Positions 17,369 to 24,808 of a DNA stretch of 31,378 bases are shown one piece after another (positions within the stretch are counted from its first letter, which is position 1; each line of letters starts with the position of its first letter). Source of the stretch: Deltaproteobacteria bacterium. Its GTDB lineage: Bacteria > Desulfobacterota > Desulfobacteria > Desulfobacterales > JAFDCJ01. The DNA is taken from NCBI GenBank assembly GCA_024277475.1, contig JAJRVC010000473.1, positions 1 through 31,378 of the forward strand, read 5' to 3'. Both the position numbers and the translations under genes were made by a program. A model generated the notes under the pieces. That model did not search any database and was not told the origin of the DNA. It saw nothing but the letters and a program-made list of their open reading frames with translations.

Positions 17369-18439
17369 TTATTTACAGCAAAAAAAATGGAGATTAAAAG
17401 GATCCTCCGGTATTTCCAACACCTGGACCTTTTGGAACTGAACCTTTTGGAGCATTTCAACCGCCTTTTCACGTCCCCACATCATTCCCAGCCCGGTGCC
17501 CCCGCCTACCAGACCCACCGGCATACAGTGCATTAAGCTTACTGTGTATAAAAATGGTCCCATGGGGTGGGTTAAATTGTCCGCTAAATTGGAATTGGCT
17601 GCAATATCCACCATTGAAAACCGGCCGTCCGCTGTCAGAATATGGTTGACTCCCCGCAGAACATCCAACGGTCTGGTTTGATCGTGAATGGTATCAAAGG
17701 CTGTGACATAATTAAATAATCCCTTCATTTCCCAATTATTTTTAAGCTCTGCAGCATCCAGCACTAAAAAATCAAGGTTTCCGATTTTTTGCTGCCGAGC
17801 CTGTTTGCGGGCCTCATCAATTGCCTCGACTGATATGTCTATCCCGACAAAGCGGCTTTGAGGAAATGCCTTGGCCATGAGAATCACTGCGATTCCTTCC
17901 GCACAACCCAGGTCACAGACCTGAATGCCGGATTTCAGACGCAGTATCATTTGGCCGCTATCGACGGAGGGCAAAAAATTATTTACCAGAACCTGACGGT
18001 GTTTAGCATTGGCCAGCTGAGACATGAAGACCTGAAATTTCGGATAGTGGTCATAGGTAACACCTTCCCCGGTGGCAAATCCGTCAATCACATCCTCTAT
18101 AGCGCAGGTGGTTAAAAGAGGTATCTCCTGGGTGTATACGCCCAAATTGGAATTCCCGGCCCTCCGGGTGATCAAATCCCCCCAGTGTTTCGGTAGATAA
18201 TACTTATTTTCACCATCCTTTCCCTGGCATAATTCCACAATTTCAGCGGTAGTCATGACGCCCAGCCACTCCTGGACATAACGCGGGTTCAAACCGGCCC
18301 TGTTGGATATGTCATCAATGGTTTGAGAACTGTCAAATGCGTCCATAACATCAAAAAGACCGGTTCGGTATCCGATGGCCATGGCAAGGTTTATGGCACC
18401 GTAATTTAAAATTTGAATCATTTTTTCTGAGAAAGACAT
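17369..18439 (-). CDS. SAM-dependent methyltransferase with N-terminal winged helix
   Basis: A 356-residue class I methyltransferase. Residues 1-90 form a dimerisation/winged-helix region (YRTGLFDVMDAF, then GLNPRYVQEWLGVMTTAEIVE). The Rossmann-fold domain has motif I VCDLGCAEG near residue 175, an acidic residue at the end of strand two (FVGIDIS), and FNYVTAFDTIHD near motif IV. Proteins of this layout methylate small molecules; the substrate cannot be read from sequence. It converges on htrA with a 10-base gap. The Gly-rich GLVGGGTGLGMMWG near the C-terminus is typical of this subfamily. The ribosome site before the ATG is weak. Confidence 0.85.
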   Translation of the reverse strand: MSFSEKMIQILNYGAINLAMAIGYRTGLFDVMDAFDSSQTIDDISNRAGLNPRYVQEWLGVMTTAEIVELCQGKDGENKYYLPKHWGDLITRRAGNSNLGVYTQEIPLLTTCAIEDVIDGFATGEGVTYDHYPKFQVFMSQLANAKHRQVLVNNFLPSVDSGQMILRLKSGIQVCDLGCAEGIAVILMAKAFPQSRFVGIDISVEAIDEARKQARQQKIGNLDFLVLDAAELKNNWEMKGLFNYVTAFDTIHDQTRPLDVLRGVNHILTADGRFSMVDIAANSNLADNLTHPMGPFLYTVSLMHCMPVGLVGGGTGLGMMWGREKAVEMLQKVQFQKVQVLEIPEDPFNLHFFCCK

Positions 18440-18512
18440 AGATCATGCTCTCATGCCGGCAGGAGGAAAAACGATGGCAAATAGGCCGGTCCGATTCGCT
18501 GTGATGACCGTA

Positions 18513-18683
18513 TTATGATATTTGAATGGAATTTTTCATTATTTCGACCCAAGAGAATTCTTCGGCTTGATGGTCAGCTTTTAAAATTTCAGGTTTTCGG
18601 AAACTTTCCAAAAACTCCCGGATTGGCTGATCATTTTCATACCAGGCTGTTTCATCCGCTGATTTTGTTACTGACTCTTCCAT
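18513..18683 (-). CDS. Possible small acidic protein (56 residues)
   Basis: A short frame reading MEESVTKSADETAWYEN and ending SWVEIMKNSIQIS. It is acidic, soluble and without a membrane segment. AGGCGG lies a few bases before the ATG, giving modest support for translation. It stands upstream of the methyltransferase on the same strand, 73 bases away. I recognise no family; a chance ORF cannot be excluded. Confidence 0.4.
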   Translation of the reverse strand: MEESVTKSADETAWYENDQPIREFLESFRKPEILKADHQAEEFSWVEIMKNSIQIS

Positions 18684-18805
18684 AACCTACCGCCTTTTTT
18701 CAAAGCCTTGATCGAATTTTTTTAAGAAAGCCCGGACCAATACCAGCTATATCTGTATTTGTAAAGCCTAAATATTTGATTGACGATATTTTCCAGATTT
18801 TTTTA

Positions 18806-18835
18806 TTGACATTGAACAGGTGAGCTATGTATAGA
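18806..18835 (+). promoter_or_regulatory. Sigma70-type promoter for the small membrane protein
   Basis: TTGACA (18806-18811), an 18-base spacer and TATAGA (18830-18835) lie about 50 bases upstream of the AAGGGGG ribosome site of the next gene. The -35 box is perfect and the -10 matches four of six. Confidence 0.5.
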
Positions 18836-18885
18836 ATTGTTGTAAGAAAAAATGTGATAAAACCAGGTCCAAGGGGGTATTTCAG

Positions 18886-19077
18886 ATGCAGTCTCTTGCA
18901 ATATTGGCGCAAGACATTCCCTGGGTAATGGCCCCGGCATCATTGATTGCTGCAATGGCGATAATTTCAATCGCCGCAGCTTTGATTCGACTCACCCAAA
19001 AGGCATCCAAGGTAATGATGCTGGGCGTTATGATAGCATTGACTGTAGGTGTCATGTTAATGCAGGTAGTGCGATAG
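18886..19077 (+). CDS. Small hydrophobic membrane protein
   Basis: A 63-residue protein with two probable membrane helices: about residues 14-36 (MAPASLIAAMAIISIAAALI) and 44-60 (MMLGVMIALTVGVMLMQ). They are joined by a short basic loop (RLTQKASK). A strong ribosome site, AAGGGGG at 18871-18877, precedes the ATG by eight bases, and a good promoter lies further upstream, so this short frame is likely real. The frame on the opposite strand covering almost the same bases has no such signals. I recognise no family. It stands alone, with nothing on its strand until asnS. Confidence 0.65.
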   Translation: MQSLAILAQDIPWVMAPASLIAAMAIISIAAALIRLTQKASKVMMLGVMIALTVGVMLMQVVR

Positions 19078-19370
19078 CCCAACCCAATTTCTTATTCTTC
19101 CGAGGCGGACCTCGTCCATTCTTTTACCTCTGCTCCATTCTTTCTTTGCCCCATTTCTTCTGTCGGATAGGACAAAATCATGTTTAGCACCTCTATCGTG
19201 AAGTCACATCATGTTTGCGAATTATTTATCCAGCAAAATATTTTCCAGGTTTATCCGGGTTGCCGATTTTTCTTGATAGGCGGCCATAGATTAATATAAT
19301 GATACAAAGCTCAGCACTTCATTTTCCAAACTTGGAATAGCTTTTAACCGGTAATTATGGAGATGAATTT
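19078..19370. other. Intergenic region upstream of asnS
   Basis: No gene is seen. A short hairpin, CGAGG (19101-19105) with CCTCG (19110-19114), is followed by a T-rich stretch and could be a weak terminator for the small membrane protein. The asnS ribosome site GGAG is close to its ATG. No T-box or riboswitch fold was recognised. Confidence 0.35.
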
Positions 19371-20753
19371 ATGAAACGTGAAAAGATATTCAAATTGTTA
19401 AAATCTGAGGCGCCCATGGATGAGGTGTTGATAAAAGGTTGGATCAGAACCCTGCGGACCTCAAAAAAATTTTTATTTCTTGAACTCAATGACGGTTCCT
19501 GTCTGAAAAACATACAGGTAATCGCAGATGGTTCGCTGCCTAATTATAATGACATAAAAAAATTAACCACCGGTTCCGCGGTGGTTGTCGGCGGAAAACT
19601 GGTCCAATCCCAGGGGAAGGGTCAAAAATGGGAACTCTCGGCAGATCTTGTTGAAATCATCAGCCTGGCACCGGAAACTTATGCTTTGCAGAAAAAACGC
19701 CACAGTGATGAATTTTTAAGAACCATAGCCCACCTAAGACCCAGAACGAACAAGTACGGGGCCGCCTTTCGCATGCGATCTGAGATGTCCTATGCTGTCC
19801 ACAAATTTTTCAAGGACAAAAATTTTTATTACATCCATACACCCATTCTTACCGGATCGGATTGCGAAGGTGCCGGTGAATTATTCAAAGTAACGTCCCT
19901 GGATCTGGAAAAGCTACCACTAAAAGACGGAAAGACGGACTATATAAAGGATTTTTTCGGCAAAAGGGCCAATCTCACCGTCTCCGGACAACTTTCGGCG
20001 GAAATGTTTTGCCTGGCCCTGGGAGATGTCTACACCTTTGGCCCGACCTTCAGGGCTGAAAATTCAAACACCCGCCGTCATGCGGCTGAATTCTGGATGA
20101 TCGAACCTGAAATGGCCTTCTGCGATCTGGAAGGCAACATGGATCTTGGCGAAGAACTGATCAAATTCCTGACATCCTATGTCATGGATAAATGTACCGA
20201 GGATCTCGAGCTTTTTGCAAAATGGGTGGATAAAAATTTGATGTCAACCCTGGAAAATACAGCCACCTCGGATTACGTTCGATTGCCTTACCGGGAAGCT
20301 GTGGATATTTTACAAAAATCCGGTTATAAATTTGAGTATGAAGTCCGATTCGGCAAAGACCTGCAGACGGAGCATGAACGTTATCTGACCGAACAAAATT
20401 TTAAAAAGCCGGTTATCGTCTATGATTATCCCAAAACGATAAAACCGTTTTACATGCGTTTAAATGATGATAATGAAACCGTCGCCGCTATGGATGTATT
20501 GGTACCCAACATAGGAGAAATCATCGGCGGCAGCCAGCGCGAAGAACGCCTGGAGGTGTTGGAAGCGCAGCTAGATGAAAGCGGAATGGAAAAAGAGCCA
20601 TACTGGTGGTACCTGGAATCCCGCATGTATGGCAGCGTGCCTCACAGCGGCTTTGGACTGGGTTTTGAGCGTCTGCTGATGATGGTCACCGGCATCAGCA
20701 ATATCCGGGATGTCATTCCTTTCCCAAGAACGCCGAACAACTTAGAATTTTAA
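19371..20753 (+). CDS. asnS: Asparagine--tRNA ligase
   Basis: A 460-residue class IIb aminoacyl-tRNA synthetase charging tRNA-Asn. The N-terminal OB-fold anticodon-binding domain (VLIKGWIRTLRTSKKFLFLE) spans about residues 18-105. The catalytic core shows the class II motifs: motif 2 FRAENSNTRRHAAEFWMIE near 220-240 and motif 3 GFGLGFERLLMMVTG near 425-440, then the AsnRS-typical ending IPFPRTPNNLEF. The motif 2 and ending favour AsnRS over AspRS. Length matches the family (about 466 in E. coli). It is 22 bases upstream of panB with a shared strand, so co-transcription is likely. Presence of AsnRS suggests direct Asn charging. Confidence 0.97.
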   Translation: MKREKIFKLLKSEAPMDEVLIKGWIRTLRTSKKFLFLELNDGSCLKNIQVIADGSLPNYNDIKKLTTGSAVVVGGKLVQSQGKGQKWELSADLVEIISLAPETYALQKKRHSDEFLRTIAHLRPRTNKYGAAFRMRSEMSYAVHKFFKDKNFYYIHTPILTGSDCEGAGELFKVTSLDLEKLPLKDGKTDYIKDFFGKRANLTVSGQLSAEMFCLALGDVYTFGPTFRAENSNTRRHAAEFWMIEPEMAFCDLEGNMDLGEELIKFLTSYVMDKCTEDLELFAKWVDKNLMSTLENTATSDYVRLPYREAVDILQKSGYKFEYEVRFGKDLQTEHERYLTEQNFKKPVIVYDYPKTIKPFYMRLNDDNETVAAMDVLVPNIGEIIGGSQREERLEVLEAQLDESGMEKEPYWWYLESRMYGSVPHSGFGLGFERLLMMVTGISNIRDVIPFPRTPNNLEF

Positions 20754-20775
20754 CAAAAAAAGGAGGAGGCCCATC

Positions 20776-21624
20776 ATGGCGAAAAAAAAGAACGTTTTTG
20801 ATTTTTACGAAATGAAGAAAAAAGGCGAAAAAATAACTTTCCTGACGGCCTACGATTTTCCCACCGCCCAGTTTGCCGAAGCCGCCGGACTTGACATGCT
20901 GCTTGTGGGAGACTCGCTGGGAATGTGCGTTTATGGCTACTCCGGGACCATTCCGGTGACCATGGATCAAATGATTTATCATTCCGAAGCAGTCAGCCGC
21001 GGCGCGTCGAACACCTTTGTCATCGGCGACATGCCGTTTATGAGCTACCAGTCTTCGCTGGAAAAAGCCGTCGAAAATGCCGGCCGGTTTTTAAAAGAGG
21101 CTAACTGCGATGCCATCAAACTTGAAGGCGGAATTCGTATAGCGCCCCAGATCAAGGCCATCGTGGAAGCCGGAATCGTCGTCATGGGGCATATCGGATT
21201 AACCCCCCAGTCTTCCGGTCAATTAGGCGGGCATAAAGCCCAGGGGCGTACGGCCGAAACCGCCGCTTTAGTTGTGGAGGATGCCCTGGCTGTTCAGAAA
21301 GCCGGGGCCCAGATGATTCTACTTGAGGCCATTCCACCCGAAGTAGGCAAATACATCACCGAAAACCTGACTATTCCGGTTCTGTCCATCGGTGCCGGGC
21401 CTCACTGCGACGGTCAACTCTTGATCGTCTCCGATACAATCGGCCAGTTCCAGGCCTTCACCCCCAAATTCGTAAAAAAATACTGCAACGTGGCGCAAAT
21501 GGTGACCAATGCCATGAAAGACTATGTAGCCGAAGTCAGGGCCGGTGAATTTCCCGCAGCCGAGCACTGCTATAATATGATCGCCGGTGAAGAAGAGAAG
21601 TTCCTTAAGTCAATAAAAAAATAG
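20776..21624 (+). CDS. panB: 3-methyl-2-oxobutanoate hydroxymethyltransferase (pantothenate synthesis)
   Basis: A 282-residue TIM-barrel enzyme making ketopantoate from 2-oxoisovalerate and methylene-tetrahydrofolate, the first committed step to pantothenate and CoA. Conserved Mg2+-binding motifs are present: LLVGDSLGM, FVIGDMPFMSY and AIKLEGG. The family block MGHIGLTPQS is followed by GGHKAQGRT, and IGAGPHCDGQLLIVSD lies near 210. Length is slightly above the usual 264-275. A strong AGGAGGAGG site precedes the ATG. No panC or panD is adjacent. Confidence 0.97.
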   Translation: MAKKKNVFDFYEMKKKGEKITFLTAYDFPTAQFAEAAGLDMLLVGDSLGMCVYGYSGTIPVTMDQMIYHSEAVSRGASNTFVIGDMPFMSYQSSLEKAVENAGRFLKEANCDAIKLEGGIRIAPQIKAIVEAGIVVMGHIGLTPQSSGQLGGHKAQGRTAETAALVVEDALAVQKAGAQMILLEAIPPEVGKYITENLTIPVLSIGAGPHCDGQLLIVSDTIGQFQAFTPKFVKKYCNVAQMVTNAMKDYVAEVRAGEFPAAEHCYNMIAGEEEKFLKSIKK

Positions 21625-21643
21625 CGATTTAACTTTTTAAAAT

Positions 21644-21779
21644 GGGACACAGATTAACGCAGATAAACACAGATACAAAAAATTAATGCGGTTAAACCCG
21701 ATCACACCCTTAATCAAATTCTTATACACTTAATTTTCATTTACTAAATAATCTGCGTTATCTGTGTTCACCCGTGTCC
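21644..21779. repeat. Inverted-repeat element after panB
   Basis: The left arm (21644-21674) starts GGGACACAGATTAACGCAGA and the right arm (21751-21779) ends TCTGTGTTCACCCGTGTCC. They are imperfect reverse complements about 30 bases long, flanking an AT-rich centre. Each arm is itself built of CAGAT/CGCAGAT words. It contains no ORF. It resembles a small non-autonomous dispersed element and could also fold as a long hairpin downstream of panB. Confidence 0.6.
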
Positions 21780-21843
21780 TAAAAAAAGTCTTTTATAAAT
21801 TACCGATGGGCAGGCGCTTGGCCCTACCAGGAGGAATTTGGTC

Positions 21844-23109
21844 ATGGACAATTTAAGAGAGCTATTGAAAATTTCCGAAGATCGTCTGAATGAAGTAAAT
21901 GATTTATTAACCGACCCCGCGAATGAAACGGTCAATCAAATTCTGGCGATCATTGAAAAGTACGGTGGTCCGGAAGAAATTAACCGCAAGGCAGCCGTGG
22001 CTGGTAAATTAGAAAACCTGATGACCCGGTTAAAGGATATCAAATCACCCTATGTTGCCGGGCTTCAATGGCTAGTTGAGCAGCGCGACAAAGAAGCGTT
22101 TGTCTCCATGGCCGATTATTATGATCGAATTTTAGCTGACCGTGACGCGGGCACGGAGATCAATCAGGACAACGCGGTGACCCTGGAAATTAGTGCCCTG
22201 CAGTTTTTTCCCTGGCTGATTGCCGAGGCCAGGCAAGCCATCAAAAACAAGGAATTGATGCCCGGCCGCTACATCAGAGTGCGCAACATGAAGGAGCAGG
22301 CCGAAGACAACGGCGATATCCTGGCTACCTCAGCAGCGGTACAGGTGATCGGTGCAACCTACGTCGAGACCCTTGACACCAAAGGTACCGATGGTTCCAA
22401 CATTCATCTCGGGGGGCCGGAAACCATCACCGGCTATTTCGGCGGTATCGGCCAGCCCAACGATTACCCTTACAAATGGATTGATGAATATCTTTATTAT
22501 TACACAAATTACGGCGTCCGTCAGGTATTGAATATCAACGCCGGCACTATCCTGGCAGCTTACCTGCTGCACAAACTGGGGGTCGATAATGAGTTCAAAA
22601 TTTCAGTTTTCATGGGCAACGATAATCCCCTGGCAGTCCTCTGGACCCTGATGGCCGCACGTTTGTTTGCCCGTGAGGATGGTACCACGTCACTGATCGG
22701 TTTTAATCTGTCCAACTCGGCCGACAACCGGACCATCCGGCAGGCCGCAAAAATACGCAAAGCCCTGGGCCTGGAGAAAGAGGTGCGCTTTGAACACCAT
22801 ATCACCGAGACCCAGAAATCGATCGTCATTCAGCCTTATAACCGGCGCGATGAACTGGTCGAAGTGGCCCGGGAGGTGTCCAACATTGCCGCCAAACACG
22901 AAGGCGGCGATCCCGAGGTGGACGCCGCCCGGGAACACCCCAGCGATATTCTGGAATACTTCCTGCCGAAAGAGGAAATTATATCCCGGGGCCTGATGGA
23001 TGCCCTGGAACAAAACTACCTGGATAAACACGATGCGCTCAACCGCACCGCCGATGCCCTGGTAAAGGCCGGCATTGGCGTGGTGTGCGCCTGGAATTTG
23101 CATAAATAA
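21844..23109 (+). CDS. Conserved protein of unknown function (421 residues)
   Basis: A soluble, cytoplasmic-looking protein that I do not recognise. ATG 21844 is chosen because AGGAGG (21829-21834) is nine bases upstream; a TTG two codons earlier would leave only three bases. The N-terminal ~130 residues are helical and charged. The central part has motifs that look catalytic or ligand-binding: ETLDTKGTDGSNIHLGGPET near 180, NINAGTILAAYLLHK and SVFMGNDNPLAVLWTLMAAR, consistent with an alpha/beta, possibly barrel, fold. A Glu/His-rich FEHHITETQKS follows. No signal peptide or membrane segment is seen. It is preceded by an inverted-repeat element, so probably transcribed separately from panB. 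Confidence 0.75.
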   Translation: MDNLRELLKISEDRLNEVNDLLTDPANETVNQILAIIEKYGGPEEINRKAAVAGKLENLMTRLKDIKSPYVAGLQWLVEQRDKEAFVSMADYYDRILADRDAGTEINQDNAVTLEISALQFFPWLIAEARQAIKNKELMPGRYIRVRNMKEQAEDNGDILATSAAVQVIGATYVETLDTKGTDGSNIHLGGPETITGYFGGIGQPNDYPYKWIDEYLYYYTNYGVRQVLNINAGTILAAYLLHKLGVDNEFKISVFMGNDNPLAVLWTLMAARLFAREDGTTSLIGFNLSNSADNRTIRQAAKIRKALGLEKEVRFEHHITETQKSIVIQPYNRRDELVEVAREVSNIAAKHEGGDPEVDAAREHPSDILEYFLPKEEIISRGLMDALEQNYLDKHDALNRTADALVKAGIGVVCAWNLHK

Positions 23110-23132
23110 AAATTTAGGGTAACCGTTCACAG

Positions 23133-23149
23133 GTTCAGAGTTCAACGTT
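23133..23149. repeat. Dispersed short repeat (inverse of 6450-6466)
   Basis: GTTCAGAGTTCAACGTT is the reverse complement of the copy at 6450-6466 with two mismatches. It follows the end of the unknown 421-residue gene. Confidence 0.45.
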
Positions 23150-23223
23150 TATAGAATTTCTAAAATTCGGATAACAGGAAATCGAACCCCGGTGGAAAAC
23201 CCGTCATATTTTTGTCGCCGACC

Positions 23224-23253
23224 TTGATTAGATCGACTCCATAATCCTATAAC
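23224..23253 (+). promoter_or_regulatory. Candidate promoter for the actin-like gene
   Basis: TTGATT (23224-23229), 18 bases, then TATAAC (23248-23253). Directly after it AACTTG (23251-23256) and CAAGTT (23269-23274) form a perfect 6-base inverted repeat that could be an operator. The actin-like ATG is about 120 bases downstream. Confidence 0.35.
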
Positions 23254-23373
23254 TTGCTATATTTATATCAAGTTTTATCCGAGCCCTTAATTCGGCATAA
23301 TCTTTGCTTATCCCATTAACAAAGCCATGAACATACCCAGAACAGGGATAACCAGGAGATAGGAGACATTAAA

Positions 23374-24465
23374 ATGACGCAAAACAAAAATAAGGGTGAA
23401 AAAAACCACGAGGCCGCATCCGATCAAACGATGGAACATCAGGTACAAAAAGAGACGCCCGGAGAGGCTGGAGCTTCGAACGAAAGAGTGGTGGGTGTAG
23501 ACATCGGAACCTCTAAAATCGTTTTCTCCGAGAAGAAAAATGGAAAAATTGATTTCAGCTCTCACCGCAATGCCTTTATCTCAGTGGATTATTCCAAATT
23601 CACCGAGAGAATTCTGAATCAGAACCAGATAAAATATCATAGAATCGACAATTCTTTGATTGTATTCGGCGACGGGGCTGAAATCTTCGCCAATATGCTC
23701 AACACGGAAACCCGTCGTCCCATGCGCCAGGGTTTGCTGAATCCCAAGGAATCTTATTCCGTAGAAATTATAAAGAAAATTCTAAACGAACTGATCGAAT
23801 CCTCGCAAAATTCTGATTCTAAACTATATTTTTCCATACCCGACCCGCCAAAAGGTTCCGAGACTGATATCATTTATCATGAAACCGTCTTAAAGCGTCA
23901 TTTAACTGAAAAAGGCTATACCAGCAATAGCATCAACGAGGGACTAGCGGTTATTTTTTCCGAATTGGAAGATGAAAGTTTCACCGGTATGGGTATCAGT
24001 GCCGGCGGGGGCATGTGTAACGTTTGTCTAGCCTACCTATCCGTACCTCTTGTCTCTTTCAGTATCAATAAAGGAGGCGATTATATCGACGACGCGACGG
24101 CCTCGGTCACCGGTACAATCAATACTCGAGTGCGAGGTGTCAAGGAAAATGGTTTTGATCTCCAAAGAAAACCCTCTAATGATATCGAGGATGCGCTGCA
24201 TATATACTACGATGACCTGATTATGAGCCTGGTAAGATCTCTCAAGGACAGCATTGTTCAGACATCCACCACGCTAAAAATAGATCGCCCGATCCCTATC
24301 GTGTTAAGTGGCGGCACGGCCAAGGTGCGCGGTTTCAAGGAACGCTTTGAGCATTTCTTGAATATGGAGCAAATCCCTTTGGATTTCAACAAAATCCGGA
24401 TTGCGGAAGATCCGCTCAATGCCACGGCAAAAGGGGCTCTGATCGCCGCCATGCATGAAAATTAG
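23374..24465 (+). CDS. Divergent actin/MreB-like ATPase
   Basis: A 363-residue protein of the actin-like ATPase superfamily. Phosphate-1 is VVGVDIGTSKIVF (39-51), connect-1 INEGLAVIFSE (187-197), phosphate-2 GMGISAGGGMCNVCLAY (205-221), the adenosine motif IVLSGGTAKVRGF (309-321), and connect-2 NATAKGALIAA (349-359). GGDYIDDA near 234 mirrors a GGD-DEA segment of MreB. An unusual ~37-residue, charged, Gln/Glu-rich N-terminal tail precedes the fold. It lacks enough MreB identity to be called MreB, and it is not in an mreBCD context. AGGAG (23361-23365) lies eight bases before the ATG. Its neighbour, across 343 bases, is a membrane-anchored amidase; the pairing suggests, but does not prove, a shared role in envelope organisation. 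Confidence 0.8.
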   Translation: MTQNKNKGEKNHEAASDQTMEHQVQKETPGEAGASNERVVGVDIGTSKIVFSEKKNGKIDFSSHRNAFISVDYSKFTERILNQNQIKYHRIDNSLIVFGDGAEIFANMLNTETRRPMRQGLLNPKESYSVEIIKKILNELIESSQNSDSKLYFSIPDPPKGSETDIIYHETVLKRHLTEKGYTSNSINEGLAVIFSELEDESFTGMGISAGGGMCNVCLAYLSVPLVSFSINKGGDYIDDATASVTGTINTRVRGVKENGFDLQRKPSNDIEDALHIYYDDLIMSLVRSLKDSIVQTSTTLKIDRPIPIVLSGGTAKVRGFKERFEHFLNMEQIPLDFNKIRIAEDPLNATAKGALIAAMHEN

Positions 24466-24808
24466 AAGACAGATCCGAATAATTTACCGCAGAGTTCGCA
24501 GAGAACGCCGAGATGTTCAAAAAAGATAATTTTAAATAATCTCTGCAATCTCTGCGGTTGGTTGAATTGTCACCAGGAAACTTCATGAAAATGATAATGG
24601 CACAGGATTTTGTGAAGTCTCATTTGAGGACTTAGCGCCTTTGAGACCTGACACGCGAAACTTGATCCGTCTGCAGCGGACAACCTATAATTTAGTCCCC
24701 GATTATTTCGCTGGCAGCAAAATAAATACTCCATTTCATCAATAGACACTGAAATGCGGGCCTTCCGCCAAATCTTCTACGATTAAATCCATTATCATGC
24801 CTTAACCC
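24466..24808. other. Gene-free spacer between actin-like and amidase genes
   Basis: The spacer holds one clear inverted repeat (described separately) near its start. The remaining ~250 bases show no ORF with a ribosome site, no tRNA-like fold and no promoter good enough to name. Confidence 0.4.
24486..24558. repeat. Inverted-repeat element with ACCGCAGAG ends
   Basis: ACCGCAGAGTTCGCAGAG (24486-24503) pairs with the reverse complement of 24541-24558 (ACCGCAGAGATTGCAGAG), differing only in the middle. The 37-base centre is AT-rich. It is similar in style to the element after panB (arms made of GCAGA words), suggesting a family of short intergenic elements. Confidence 0.6.

Noticed and set aside
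18882..19082. Minus-strand frame opposite the small membrane protein
   Set aside because: The plus strand has a good promoter and AAGGGGG site; the minus frame has neither.
24559..24808. Possible tRNA or small RNA in the spacer before the amidase gene
   Set aside because: No cloverleaf, no conserved T-loop sequence and no terminator could be found by eye.
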